DNA from: Falsiroseomonas frigidaquae
GTDB lineage: Bacteria > Pseudomonadota > Alphaproteobacteria > Acetobacterales > Acetobacteraceae
DNA length: 51,122 bases
Assembly (NCBI RefSeq): GCF_012163145.1
Contig: NZ_JAAVTX010000012.1
Coordinates: 1-51,122, forward strand
Direction of reading: 5' to 3'
Notes under the pieces: model-generated
The model's input: the letters and a program-made list of their open reading frames with translations, nothing else
Database searches by the model: none
What the model was told of the DNA's origin: nothing
Part shown: positions 34,141 to 42,161 of the stretch, in pieces
Numbering within the stretch: the first letter of the stretch is position 1
How the letters are laid out: each line of letters begins with the position of its first letter
Position numbers and translations under genes: made by a program

Positions 34141-35499
34141 TCAGCGGACCGAGACACCAAGCCGGCGCATCCGGTCCCAGAGCGTCGTGCGCGAGATGCC
34201 CAATGCGCCGGCGGCATCGCCGATCCGCCCGCCGCAGCGTGCCAGCACCCGCCGGATATGCGCCCGCTCCGCAGCATCGCGAGCCTCGGCAAGCGAGAGC
34301 GGCTCGGCCCGGGTTGCGACCTCGCCGGGCGCATCCGCCACAGCAGGGGAGGGCGGCGCCGCCCTGTTGGCGCATTCCGGAAACAGGTCCTGCGCGGCAA
34401 GCGCCGGCGCGTCCGCCAGCAGGACCGCCCGTTCCACGCGGTTGCGCAATTCCCGCACATTGCCCGGCCAGGGATGCTCCAGCATGGCCGCCATGCCATC
34501 GTCGGCGAAGCTTCGCTCGGCCTTCGCGAAGCGTCGCAGGAAGTGCCGGGCAAGATCCTGCAGGTCGCCAGGGCGGGTACGGAGTGGCGGCAGGACGAGC
34601 GTGATGCCGGACAGCCGGAACCATAGGTCGGCGCGGAACGTGCCCGCAGCCACGCGCGCCGGCAGGTCGGCATTGGTCGTGGCGACGATGCGGGCCCGCG
34701 TCTGCACCGGCTCCGCGGCGCCGATCCGCAGGAAGCGGCGCTCCTCCAGCAGGCGCAGCAGCCGCGCCTGGAGGGAAGCGGGAAGGTCGCTGACCTCGTC
34801 GAGGAACAGCGTGCCGGCCCCGGCGGATTCCACCAGGCCGGGTGCTCCGTCGCCACCGAACAGGATGACCTCCGCCGCGGCCGTGTCGGCCGGTAGCGCG
34901 GCGCAATCGACCACCACGAAGGGCGCCACGGCGCGGGCGCCGGACAGGGCATGCAGGCGGCGCGCGGCGACCCCCTTGCCGACGCCGCTTTCCCCGGTCA
35001 GCAGCACGGTCGCCTCCGCCGATGCGACGCGCTCCAACTCGGCCTGCAAGGCCAGCATGGGCGGGGAACGCCAGCCGGGCGGGTCCAGCACCGAGGCCAG
35101 ATCCTCGGCATCCTCGGTGCCGCGATCCTCCTGCGCGAAGGCCCGCAGCTTGTCGAGCACCCGCTGCGCCGGGAACGGCTTGGCGAGGTAGTCGTCGGCG
35201 CCGGCCCGCAGCAGCCGCACCGCCTGGTCGAGCCCCCCGAAGGCCGTCATGACGACGACGGGAACACCGCCGAGCTCCGGCATCAGCCGGACCATCAGGG
35301 CCTCTCCGTCGCCATCCGGCAGGCGGATATCGCACAGGACCAGATGCGGGCGATGGCGGCGCAGCAGCGCCTCTCCCATTTCGGCGGTCTGCGCCCAATG
35401 GGTGGTGACGCCGGCCAATCGCAGGCGTTGCACCAGGGCCTGGCCGAATACGGGATCGTCCTCGATCATGATGACCGAGCTGTTGGCGAGGTCGGTCAT
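34141..35499 (-). CDS. NtrC-type response regulator lacking the GAFTGA loop
   Basis: The 452-residue protein has a receiver domain (phospho-acceptor D57, T85, K107), an AAA+ domain with Walker A GESGVGKG at 169-176 and Walker B LFLDE at 231-235, and a Fis-type HTH at about 425-450. The region between VILFG and the VESAGAGTLFLDE block is several residues shorter than in sigma-54 activators, and the GAFTGA loop that contacts sigma-54 is missing. It may instead act as a repressor or with another sigma factor, as reported for Rhodobacter NtrC. Its start overlaps the stop of the kinase gene (ATGA), so the two form a pair. Confidence 0.88.
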   Translation of the reverse strand: MTDLANSSVIMIEDDPVFGQALVQRLRLAGVTTHWAQTAEMGEALLRRHRPHLVLCDIRLPDGDGEALMVRLMPELGGVPVVVMTAFGGLDQAVRLLRAGADDYLAKPFPAQRVLDKLRAFAQEDRGTEDAEDLASVLDPPGWRSPPMLALQAELERVASAEATVLLTGESGVGKGVAARRLHALSGARAVAPFVVVDCAALPADTAAAEVILFGGDGAPGLVESAGAGTLFLDEVSDLPASLQARLLRLLEERRFLRIGAAEPVQTRARIVATTNADLPARVAAGTFRADLWFRLSGITLVLPPLRTRPGDLQDLARHFLRRFAKAERSFADDGMAAMLEHPWPGNVRELRNRVERAVLLADAPALAAQDLFPECANRAAPPSPAVADAPGEVATRAEPLSLAEARDAAERAHIRRVLARCGGRIGDAAGALGISRTTLWDRMRRLGVSVR

Positions 35500-36944
35500 G
35501 CCGGGATCGCCGCCGGATCGGCCGGCGGCACCCGCAGCGCGACGCGATTGCCCAATCCCTTGCGCCCCGGCTCCACGGCAATACGGGCGTGGAGCCGGTG
35601 GGCGATGGTTACCACCACCTCCAGCCCCAATCCCAACCTCGCCTCATGCAGCCTCGCCTCGTCCTGCGAGGCCGTGCCGACGCCCAGGCGCTGCCGTGCC
35701 GCGGCGGGCAGGCCGGGCCCCTCATCCTCCACCGCCAGCAGCAGCCCGCCATCCTGCTCCACCCCGGCCTCCAGCTCGACGCGCCCCCCGGCCGGCGTGG
35801 CGGCGACGGCATTCAGCAGCAGATTGAGCGCAGCCTGGCGCAACGGCGGCGCATCGACCGGGAAGGGGCTCGGCAGCGTGGCGCGCCAGTCGAGGCCCAC
35901 GGCGCGCCGTGCCGCCTCCGGCGCCACCAGGACCCGCAGATCCTCCAGATCCGCCGCCTTCAGCGGGCGTGGCGGCCCGCTGTCCCGGTGCTGCGCAAGC
36001 GTCGAGGAGACAACGCGTTCGATCTGCCGCAGGCCACGCTCGATCATCTCCAGCGCCTCGGCACGCTCGACCGGGTTGTCACCCGCGGCATGTGCCGATT
36101 CGACCGCCGTCAGCATGCCGGCCAGCGGGTTGCGGACCTCATGCGCAACAGTTCCGACCAGCCTGCCCAGCACGGCACCGCGCTCACGCTCCGCCAGGCG
36201 TTGCGTCAGGCGCTCCCGTTCCGCGACATGCGCGACCATGGCGTTGAAGGCGGCCGCCAGCCGCGCCGCCTCGGTGCCTGGCGGCGGCAGTGCGGCTTCC
36301 GGGATTGGTGCGATATGCCCCGACCCGGCTCGATCGAGGGCGGAGGTGACACCGAGCACCGGCCGCATGGCGTGCCGGGCGGCCAGCGCCGCGAGGGCGC
36401 CACCCATCACACCGACCGCAAGCCCGAAGGCCAGCATGGCGGCCCGGAGTTGCTGGCGCCTGCGCGTGATGGCGGAGACGTCGAGCTTTGCGGCCAGGAT
36501 GGCGATGACCTCCGCCCCGTTCTTCAGAGGCCGCTGCACCCAGACGGCATCACGCTCCGGCGACACCTCCCAGGCCGGGCCGGCGTTGCCGCGCAGGAAA
36601 GGCGCCAGCCAGTCCGGCTCGGGGCCGACGCCAGCGGCGGAAACCTGCCTTCCCTCCGGCGTGCCGACGACCAGGCGACGCTCCCGGATGCCTTCGTAGA
36701 AGCCTGTCGCGCGGTCCAGCACCTGGTCCAACGCCGTCCGGCCTCCGTCGCGGATGGCCGGGAGCACGGCGGCGGACAGGCCATCCAGGTAGACGCGCCC
36801 GAGACGCTCGGCCTCGAGGTCCATCCGGTGCCCGGCCAGGCGAAGCGCGATCTGCGTCGTGGCTGTCACGAACAGGAAGACGGCGGCCGCCGCCAGCAGG
36901 GGCACGCGGAGTGAAACCGGCAGGGAGGGCTGTCGCAGTCGCAT
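35496..36944 (-). CDS. Membrane sensor histidine kinase
   Basis: The 482-residue protein has a first membrane segment at about 14-36, a periplasmic sensing region of about 130 residues (37-165), a second membrane segment at 168-190, a HAMP-like linker, an H-box VAHEVRNPLAGM with the phosphorylated H268, and a C-terminal HATPase domain (N-box LNLLLNAVAATP, G-box DEGPGLP). It should phosphorylate D57 of the coupled regulator. Its signal is unknown. It is transcribed away from the envelope-protein genes that start at 37278. Confidence 0.9.
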   Translation of the reverse strand: MRLRQPSLPVSLRVPLLAAAAVFLFVTATTQIALRLAGHRMDLEAERLGRVYLDGLSAAVLPAIRDGGRTALDQVLDRATGFYEGIRERRLVVGTPEGRQVSAAGVGPEPDWLAPFLRGNAGPAWEVSPERDAVWVQRPLKNGAEVIAILAAKLDVSAITRRRQQLRAAMLAFGLAVGVMGGALAALAARHAMRPVLGVTSALDRAGSGHIAPIPEAALPPPGTEAARLAAAFNAMVAHVAERERLTQRLAERERGAVLGRLVGTVAHEVRNPLAGMLTAVESAHAAGDNPVERAEALEMIERGLRQIERVVSSTLAQHRDSGPPRPLKAADLEDLRVLVAPEAARRAVGLDWRATLPSPFPVDAPPLRQAALNLLLNAVAATPAGGRVELEAGVEQDGGLLLAVEDEGPGLPAAARQRLGVGTASQDEARLHEARLGLGLEVVVTIAHRLHARIAVEPGRKGLGNRVALRVPPADPAAIPA

Positions 36945-37277
36945 GAAGCGGCAAACCAGTCAGTGTCGCCCAGCAACGCGGGAAGCAGCCCTCGGGTGCA
37001 TCTTCTGCATGAAGTTAGGTGCTGGCAGTCCGGTTCAGGAATCCGAACACCCTGTCGGCCGCCTTGAACGACAGGCACCGGATTTCGGACAAAACAGGGA
37101 AGAATTCGCGGGCTCGTTCGGCAGGGGGAAGACTGCTGAACGGGTGGCGATGGATGCCGTTCTTTTCTGGCCAGGTGACGAGGACGCTCGGTTTTTCTTG
37201 CCGCGGACGTCAGCCCGGTACGTCACAGGCGGGATTCCCCGGACATCCAACAACCCACGATACGGAGGCTGATCATC
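36945..37277. other. Divergent intergenic region
   Basis: The 333 bases between the histidine kinase start and the PepSY-like gene start have no plausible gene. They should hold two divergent promoters; a strong ribosome-binding site (GGAGG at 37264-37268) serves the plus-strand gene. I could not assign -35/-10 boxes. Confidence 0.4.
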
Positions 37278-37733
37278 ATGAAGAACATCCTTTCGAGCAC
37301 CGCGCTCGCCGCCGCCCTGCTTCTGGGCGGCCACGGCTTTGCCAGCGCGCAGTCGACCCAGTCCAGCCAGATGCGCGGCACGGCGTCGCCGATGAGCGAG
37401 GAGCAGCTCAAGAACACGCTGCGTGAGCGTGGCTACACGGAGATCGAGGACATCCGGCGTGACGGGCAGATGTTCCGCATCTCGCAGGCCCGCCGCTACG
37501 GCGAGACGGTCGACAACCTGCGCGTCGATGTCAGCACCGGCCAGGTCCGCAACGAAGACCGCCTGAGCGAGGACCAGGTCAACAACATGCTCGAGGAGCG
37601 CGGCTACTACGACGTCGAGAACGTCGAGCGCGACGGCTTCACCTACACCGCCGACGCCAAGCAGCGGGTGCGGCTGCGGGTTGATGGCCAGAGCGGCTCG
37701 ATCTCCCGTGAGCGCACGCGCGAGGACGATTGA
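37278..37733 (+). CDS. Secreted PepSY-like protein
   Basis: The 151-residue protein begins with a signal peptide (KNILSSTALAAALLLGGHGFASAQ, cleavage near residue 25). Two similar halves follow, SEEQLKNTLRERGYTEIEDI and SEDQVNNMLEERGYYDVENV, each followed by a segment ending in a charged beta hairpin, as in PepSY-type repeats. It is probably periplasmic. A function in envelope protection is inference; it may be controlled by the neighbouring two-component system. The start is well supported by GGAGG. Confidence 0.75.
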   Translation: MKNILSSTALAAALLLGGHGFASAQSTQSSQMRGTASPMSEEQLKNTLRERGYTEIEDIRRDGQMFRISQARRYGETVDNLRVDVSTGQVRNEDRLSEDQVNNMLEERGYYDVENVERDGFTYTADAKQRVRLRVDGQSGSISRERTREDD

Positions 37734-37892
37734 TCAACGGCTGGATACCAGCCGGCTGGGGGAACTCCCTCCCAGCGTCGGCAGCCGGTGGCAGGCGCTG
37801 AGCCAGCATCGAAGCCGATCAGGCCCTGTCGCCACGCCAGCCAGTCGCCGCGCTGCCAACCCAGGCGATCTCAGCAGAAGGACAATTCATCC

Positions 37893-39221
37893 ATGAAGAA
37901 CAGCATGAAAAGCCGCGAAATCAGCCCGATCCGGGCCACCCTCCTGGCCACGGCCGCCACCTTCGCGATCGTCGCCGGATCTGCCGTGCAGGCTCAGCAG
38001 GCGCCGCAGGCGGGCAGCGGGCAACAGCAGGCCCAGCAGGGAACACAGCAGGGTGCTCAGCAGGGCGCGATGCAGCAGGCGGAGCAGCGGCTCCGGCAGG
38101 TGCATCAGCAGCTCGGCAATGCCAGCGGCCAGGCCCCGTCGCAGACCGTGCAGCAGGCGCGGCAGGCACTCGACCAGCTGGGTCAGGCGCTGCAGCAGCG
38201 GCCGGCCGCCCAGCGGACCGACGAGGCCAACCGCACACTCGACCAGCGTGTGACCGAGGCGCGTCAGGCGCTGCAGGGCAATGCCATCGAGGCGCCGCGG
38301 GCCCGCAACGCCGTGGAGCGCGTCCTGGCGGCCCTGCCGGGCGCCCGTAGCGCCCAATCCGGCCAGCAGTCTGGCGATCGCACCGCCGGCGCGCAGGTGC
38401 AGGCCTCCTCGACGCTGCAGGTGACGCAGCCGCCGCCGGAGGTCACCGTCCAGCAGGGCGAGCCGGAGATCACCGTGCTGGTTCCGCAGCCGGAGATCAT
38501 CGTCCGCCAGCCGGCGCCGCAGATCACGGTCCGGATGCCGGAGCCGCGGGTCGGCGTCGAGCAGGCGCAGCCCCAGGTTCGCGTCTCGGAGACGGATTCG
38601 CAGAGGCGGCAGGACCAGTCGCGCGTGCAGGTGCAGCAGGCGCAGCCGCGTGTCCGCGTGCAGCAGGCCGAGGGCGAGCCGCAGATCCGCTTCGAGCGGA
38701 CCGGCGAGCCGGTGATCCGTACCGAGCGACAGGCGCAGACCCAGCAGCAGCAGCAGCCCGCCGCACAGTCGCAGCGCACTGCGGCTGACACCACGGCCCG
38801 CGACACCTCTACGCGTGGCGCGGAAGACCGCAATGCCACGACCGGAGCCTCGGCGGCACCGGCGCCGGCGCAGTCGGGTGGCGCCCAGCAGGTGGGCATG
38901 CCGCTGGCCCGCGTCTCGAACCTGGTCGGCACCAATGTCGTCGGCACCAATGGCCGCGACGCCGGTGAGGTCGAGAACCTGCTGATCGACCAGAACGGCC
39001 AGGTGCGCGCCGCCGTGGTCGAGTGGGGCGGCTTCCTCGGGATTGGTAGCCGCGAAGCGGTCGTGCCGATCGAGCAGCTGCGCTTCGGCGCGCAGGGCGA
39101 GCGCGTGCGGATGGAGCTGACCCGCGAGCAGCTGGAAAGCCTGCCGCGCTACGAGGCCGACCGCGTCGGCACGTATGGCCGCGAGCAGGGCTGGGGCGAG
39201 GGTCTGCGGCTGTACCGCTGA
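37893..39221 (+). CDS. Secreted PRC-barrel protein with Gln-rich and repeated beta-strand linker
   Basis: ATG 37893 with AGAAGGA ahead gives 442 residues. A signal peptide ends near AVQAQQ. Residues about 30-170 are Gln/Ala-rich and helical. Residues about 180-285 hold many short motifs of the form Q/E-P-x-(I/V)-x-V, for example QPEIIV, APQITV and QPQVRV. After a low-complexity stretch, a PRC-barrel domain (about 365-440: VGTNVVGTNGRDAGEVENLL) ends the protein. Similar exported PRC-barrel proteins are common in Acetobacteraceae and are usually tied to stress; the ligand is unknown. Confidence 0.8.
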   Translation: MKNSMKSREISPIRATLLATAATFAIVAGSAVQAQQAPQAGSGQQQAQQGTQQGAQQGAMQQAEQRLRQVHQQLGNASGQAPSQTVQQARQALDQLGQALQQRPAAQRTDEANRTLDQRVTEARQALQGNAIEAPRARNAVERVLAALPGARSAQSGQQSGDRTAGAQVQASSTLQVTQPPPEVTVQQGEPEITVLVPQPEIIVRQPAPQITVRMPEPRVGVEQAQPQVRVSETDSQRRQDQSRVQVQQAQPRVRVQQAEGEPQIRFERTGEPVIRTERQAQTQQQQQPAAQSQRTAADTTARDTSTRGAEDRNATTGASAAPAPAQSGGAQQVGMPLARVSNLVGTNVVGTNGRDAGEVENLLIDQNGQVRAAVVEWGGFLGIGSREAVVPIEQLRFGAQGERVRMELTREQLESLPRYEADRVGTYGREQGWGEGLRLYR

Positions 39222-39313
39222 TGAACCTCGGCGCGGGATGACGGGCATCGTCTCCCGCGCCGTCACCACCGGCACGGGCAGCGCCCGTGCCGCAACAGCG
39301 CGGGGTAGACGAC

Positions 39314-39412
39314 ATGATCGGCGGAATTCTCAAGCTTCTGGGTGGTGCGGCGGGAATCGTCTTCCTGATCGGACTGCTCGTGGTGATCGGCCTTTTCGCG
39401 CTCATCTTCTGA
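39314..39412 (+). CDS. 32-residue single-pass membrane protein
   Basis: This short frame starts at ATG 39314 and encodes a peptide that is almost all hydrophobic (MIGGILKLLGG, then an Ile/Leu/Val run to the end). It lies about 90 bases after the PRC-barrel gene. Small hydrophobic proteins of this kind often follow envelope-stress genes. The ribosome-binding site is weak (GGGGTAGACG), so expression is uncertain. Confidence 0.5.
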   Translation: MIGGILKLLGGAAGIVFLIGLLVVIGLFALIF

Positions 39413-39635
39413 GGCAGGGCTGGCCGTCTCCGCCCCTCGACGTGTGCGCCATCCAGCCACGTCCTGACCGGAGCACCCGTCGCAATTCTCATCCGGTCCC
39501 TTCTGGAAGGCGGCACCCGTCGTGGACGAGGCCCGCCCCGGGAACGGGGAGCACCGGGCCTTCCACGCAGGCAATGGATGCCGGGACCGATCAGGTCGTC
39601 CGACCGCGCCCGGCGCTTGCGACGCGCAGGCGGGA

Positions 39636-39658
39636 GGGATATATGTTCAGTATATCCC
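39636..39658. promoter_or_regulatory. vapBC operator
   Basis: GGGATATA (39636-39643) and TATATCCC (39651-39658) form a perfect 8-base inverted repeat with a 7-base spacer, just before the vapB ribosome-binding site. This is the expected place and shape for the VapB/VapBC autoregulatory operator. It covers a possible upstream ATG at 39643, which argues for the later start. Confidence 0.75.
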
Positions 39659-39669
39659 AAGGGGCGCCG

Positions 39670-39891
39670 ATGACCCGCACCTCACTTTTCCTGAGCAATC
39701 GCTCCCAGGCCGTGCGTCTGCCCAAGGACGTGGCCTTTCCCCCAGGCGTGCGCGAGGTGGCGATCATCCGTGACGGGATGCGTCGGGTGATCGTGCCGGC
39801 CACGGCGATCTGGGACGACTTCTTCGCGGGGGAGAGCGTTGATCTCGGCGAACGGGCGCAGCCACCGCATCAGGTCCGCGAGCCGTTCTGA
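39670..39891 (+). CDS. vapB: VapB-type antitoxin
   Basis: The 73-residue protein has the AbrB/SpoVT-like N terminus of VapB antitoxins (SLFLSNRSQAVRLPKDVAFP, then VREVAIIRDG). This part binds DNA as a dimer, while the acidic-aromatic tail (WDDFFAG) would thread into the toxin. ATG 39670 is preferred to 39643 because AAGGGGC lies ahead and the operator covers the earlier ATG. Its stop overlaps the toxin start by one base (TGATG). Confidence 0.9.
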   Translation: MTRTSLFLSNRSQAVRLPKDVAFPPGVREVAIIRDGMRRVIVPATAIWDDFFAGESVDLGERAQPPHQVREPF

Positions 39892-40304
39892 TGCTGCGGA
39901 ACATGCTCGATACCAATCTCTGCATCCGGCTGCTGCGCGACCGGCCGCAGGGGTTGCGCCCGCGCTTCAACGCGGAGGCCGACAGTCTCTGCATCTCGAC
40001 CATCACCCTGACGGAGCTGCTGCACGGCGCAGCGAGATCCGCGCGGCCGGTCGAGAACCGCCGGCAGGTGGAAGGGCTCGCCGCGCGTCTCGCGGTGCTG
40101 GCCTTCGACGAGGATGCCGCGGCGCATGCCGGCGAGATTCACGCCGAACTCGAACGGCGCGGCCAGGTCATCGGCCCCTATGACATCCTCATCGCCGGAC
40201 ACGCGCGCAGCCGTGGTCTCGTGGTGATCACCGGCAATCTCGGCGAGTTCCGGCGTGTCGACGGGCTGCGTGCGGAGGATTGGCTGGCCGGTTCACCAGG
40301 CTGA
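39891..40304 (+). CDS. vapC: VapC-type PIN-domain ribonuclease toxin
   Basis: The 137-residue PIN domain carries the acidic metal site: D7 in MLDTN, E42 in TLTELLHG, D98 in GPYDILIAGHA, with TGN at 114-116 in place of the common TNN before GEF. VapC enzymes of this type cut initiator tRNA or rRNA when free of antitoxin. Coupled to vapB, the pair probably stabilises the plasmid by post-segregational killing. Confidence 0.92.
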   Translation: MLRNMLDTNLCIRLLRDRPQGLRPRFNAEADSLCISTITLTELLHGAARSARPVENRRQVEGLAARLAVLAFDEDAAAHAGEIHAELERRGQVIGPYDILIAGHARSRGLVVITGNLGEFRRVDGLRAEDWLAGSPG

Positions 40305-40458
40305 ATCGGCAGGCCGTCGCTCCAGGCCGTGGCATATCTGGACTACAACGTCGTTGGCGCGCTTCGAGGATCTGCGAACAGGCCGGGCAGGCGATCGGTG
40401 CCCGATGGCCTGATGATCGGTCGCCAGGTGCGAAAGCGGGAAAGGGATGCGGCACGTC

Positions 40459-41325
40459 ATGGAAGACACGTCACCGGCGCCGCCCCCACGCCAGGCCCGC
40501 CGCGCCTTCGTGAGTTGCATCACTGACAACTTCATCGGCCTGGGCGGCGTCTTCCTGCAAAGCCTGGTGCTGTCCAGATCCATTCCCGCCAACACCGATG
40601 TCGTGCTGCTGACGCATCCGGTCTACGCCCCGCTGAATGACGAGAACCGCAACCTGCTCCTGCGGATCCATCCTCCGCTGATCTTCGAGGAAGCCAACGC
40701 CGACTTCCTGGACGATGAGCTGGTGAAGCGATGGCGCGACGGGAAGATCGTCAAGCAGGGGATCGACGCGGATCTTCCGAACAAGAAGAGCGTCTATCTG
40801 AAGCTCTGCCTTCTCAGGATGGAGCGGTACGAGGCGCTGATCTGGATCGATTCGGACTTCATGGTCCTGCGCGGCGTGGGCGGCGTGTTCCGGCTGCCCT
40901 TCAGCCTGGCGTTGGTCGCGGCCGGGCCGTCACGCCATGGCTTCGGGGTTGATTTCGGCGCCTCCCGCGCACCGATCAACTCCGGCTTCATGCTGATCAG
41001 GAAGCCCCATATCGGCATGGTCTGGTTCGAGAAGGCGGTCTCCCTGCTGCATGAAAGAAGTCATACCAGCATCCAGGACCAGTCACTCCTGCAACATCTG
41101 TGGCGTGATTCCGATATATTCTATCTTCCACACACCTATAACTGGAAGATGCAGGAAGACGCCTCGACGGCCTTCTGCAAGGAAGCGCTGCAGAATGCGC
41201 GCGCGGTCCATTTTGTCGGAGTGACAAAATGGCGGCTGCTGCAGCCAAGCGATGGAAACCCGCTCTACGACCGGTTCCATGAACTCCGGCAGATGGCCGG
41301 AGTACCGCTGGTCATGTCAGGTTGA
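40459..41325 (+). CDS. GT8-like glycosyltransferase
   Basis: The 288-residue protein has a GT-A fold plan of glycogenin/GT8 type: SCITDNFIGLGG at the start, an IWIDSDFMVL stretch holding the D-x-D motif near residue 130, INSGFMLI further on, and a late AVHFVG motif. ATG 40459 is the better start by spacing; ATG 40447 is in frame. It stands alone after vapBC, away from the two main glycan clusters, and converges on the cupin gene. Acceptor unknown. Confidence 0.75.
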   Translation: MEDTSPAPPPRQARRAFVSCITDNFIGLGGVFLQSLVLSRSIPANTDVVLLTHPVYAPLNDENRNLLLRIHPPLIFEEANADFLDDELVKRWRDGKIVKQGIDADLPNKKSVYLKLCLLRMERYEALIWIDSDFMVLRGVGGVFRLPFSLALVAAGPSRHGFGVDFGASRAPINSGFMLIRKPHIGMVWFEKAVSLLHERSHTSIQDQSLLQHLWRDSDIFYLPHTYNWKMQEDASTAFCKEALQNARAVHFVGVTKWRLLQPSDGNPLYDRFHELRQMAGVPLVMSG

Positions 41326-41334
41326 GCATGCGGC

Positions 41335-41352
41335 CCGGCCCGCGAAGGCCGG
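41335..41352. terminator. Possible shared terminator hairpin
   Basis: CCGGCC (41335-41340) and GGCCGG (41347-41352) flank a six-base loop in the 32-base gap between convergent genes. There is no T-run, so support is weak. Confidence 0.3.
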
Positions 41353-41357
41353 CAGGG

Positions 41358-41741
41358 TCATGACCGCCCGTAGACGTCTTCCAGGCGGATGATGTCGTCC
41401 TCGCTCAGATAGGCGCCGGTCTGTACCTCGATCAGGATGAGGGGAACCTGCCCCTTGTTCTCCAGCCGGTGGACGCAGCCCAGCGGCAGGAAGATCGCCT
41501 CGTTCTCCTTCAGCTCGATCAGCTCCTCGTCGCGGGTCACGAGGGCGTTGCCGCCCACCACGACCCAGTGCTCCGACCTGTGCTCGTGCTTCTGGAGGCT
41601 GAGCTTCTGTCCGGGCAGCACGATGATGCGCTTCAGGACATAGCCGTCCCCGCAGGCCAGCAGCTCCCAGCTACCCCAGGGGCGCTCGCCGTGCTCCCCG
41701 ACCGTGTAGGTTGTCGATTTCCGCGTGGGGTTCTGGTCCAT
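41358..41741 (-). CDS. Type II mannose-6-phosphate isomerase-like cupin
   Basis: The 127-residue protein equals the C-terminal isomerase domain of ManC/AlgA-type enzymes, without the GDP-mannose pyrophosphorylase part: ERPWGSWELL near residue 18, then QKLSLQKHEHRSEHWVVVGG (cupin metal ligands H52, H54, E58) and LPLGCVHRLEN (H92). It may interconvert fructose-6-phosphate and mannose-6-phosphate and so feed mannose-based sugars. Standalone forms occur in many polysaccharide loci. It may be linked to the nonulosonate precursor (inference). Confidence 0.85.
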   Translation of the reverse strand: MDQNPTRKSTTYTVGEHGERPWGSWELLACGDGYVLKRIIVLPGQKLSLQKHEHRSEHWVVVGGNALVTRDEELIELKENEAIFLPLGCVHRLENKGQVPLILIEVQTGAYLSEDDIIRLEDVYGRS

Positions 41742-41775
41742 CTTGCCTGGTCCTGCCGCTTCAAGGCGGTCCCGG

Positions 41776-41808
41776 AATCACTGCCGGTGGGAGACGCCGG
41801 CAGTGATT
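41776..41808. promoter_or_regulatory. Perfect 12-bp inverted repeat upstream of the cupin gene
   Basis: AATCACTGCCGG (41776-41787) and CCGGCAGTGATT (41797-41808) pair perfectly around nine bases, 35 bases upstream of the cupin ATG. A second hairpin, CGCCCGG/CCGGGCG (41867-41888), lies in the same 420-base gap (41742-42161), which has no gene. It could be an operator, an mRNA leader hairpin, or a terminator left by a lost gene. Confidence 0.55.
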
Positions 41809-41922
41809 TGAACACTTGCCTCGACCAACCACAATCACCCAGCCGGAATCACCGCGGAGCCTCGGACGCCCGGTGTGGAGTCCGGGCGGCGTGCATGCAT
41901 GCCCTGGAAAAGGAAAAAATTC

Positions 41923-41950
41923 TTGACGGTGGAGGTAATTTAGGTATTTA
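41923..41950 (+). promoter_or_regulatory. Candidate promoter for the LamG/tail-like gene
   Basis: TTGACG (41923-41928) and TATTTA (41945-41950) are spaced by 16 bases inside an AT-rich island, about 210 bases before the gene at 42162. This would give a long leader. Confidence 0.4.
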
Positions 41951-42161
41951 GGCACTATCACGTGGCGCCATCCGTGCTGCGCCTCGGCGCAGGCGCATCC
42001 CACGCCTGGTCCCGATTTCCCTCGACGCCGCCGCACCATGCAGCGGCCTGCCTCCCGGCGGGCCGGCAGCGTCCGGATTCGTGCCTGCAACCAACACCGA
42101 AGGGACATCATCCCATGCTGCTTGCCACACAGCTCTGCAACGATGCAGGGGAGCCTCAGGC

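Noticed and set aside
34951-36914. Two long plus-strand frames (582 and 441 residues)
   Set aside because: Opposite the histidine kinase and response regulator, whose motifs are clear.
37887-39275. 462-residue minus-strand frame
   Set aside because: Leu/Arg/Gly-rich mirror of the PRC-barrel protein gene.
39643-39669. Earlier vapB start codon
   Set aside because: It lies inside the operator palindrome and lacks a ribosome-binding site; ATG 39670 has AAGGGG ahead.
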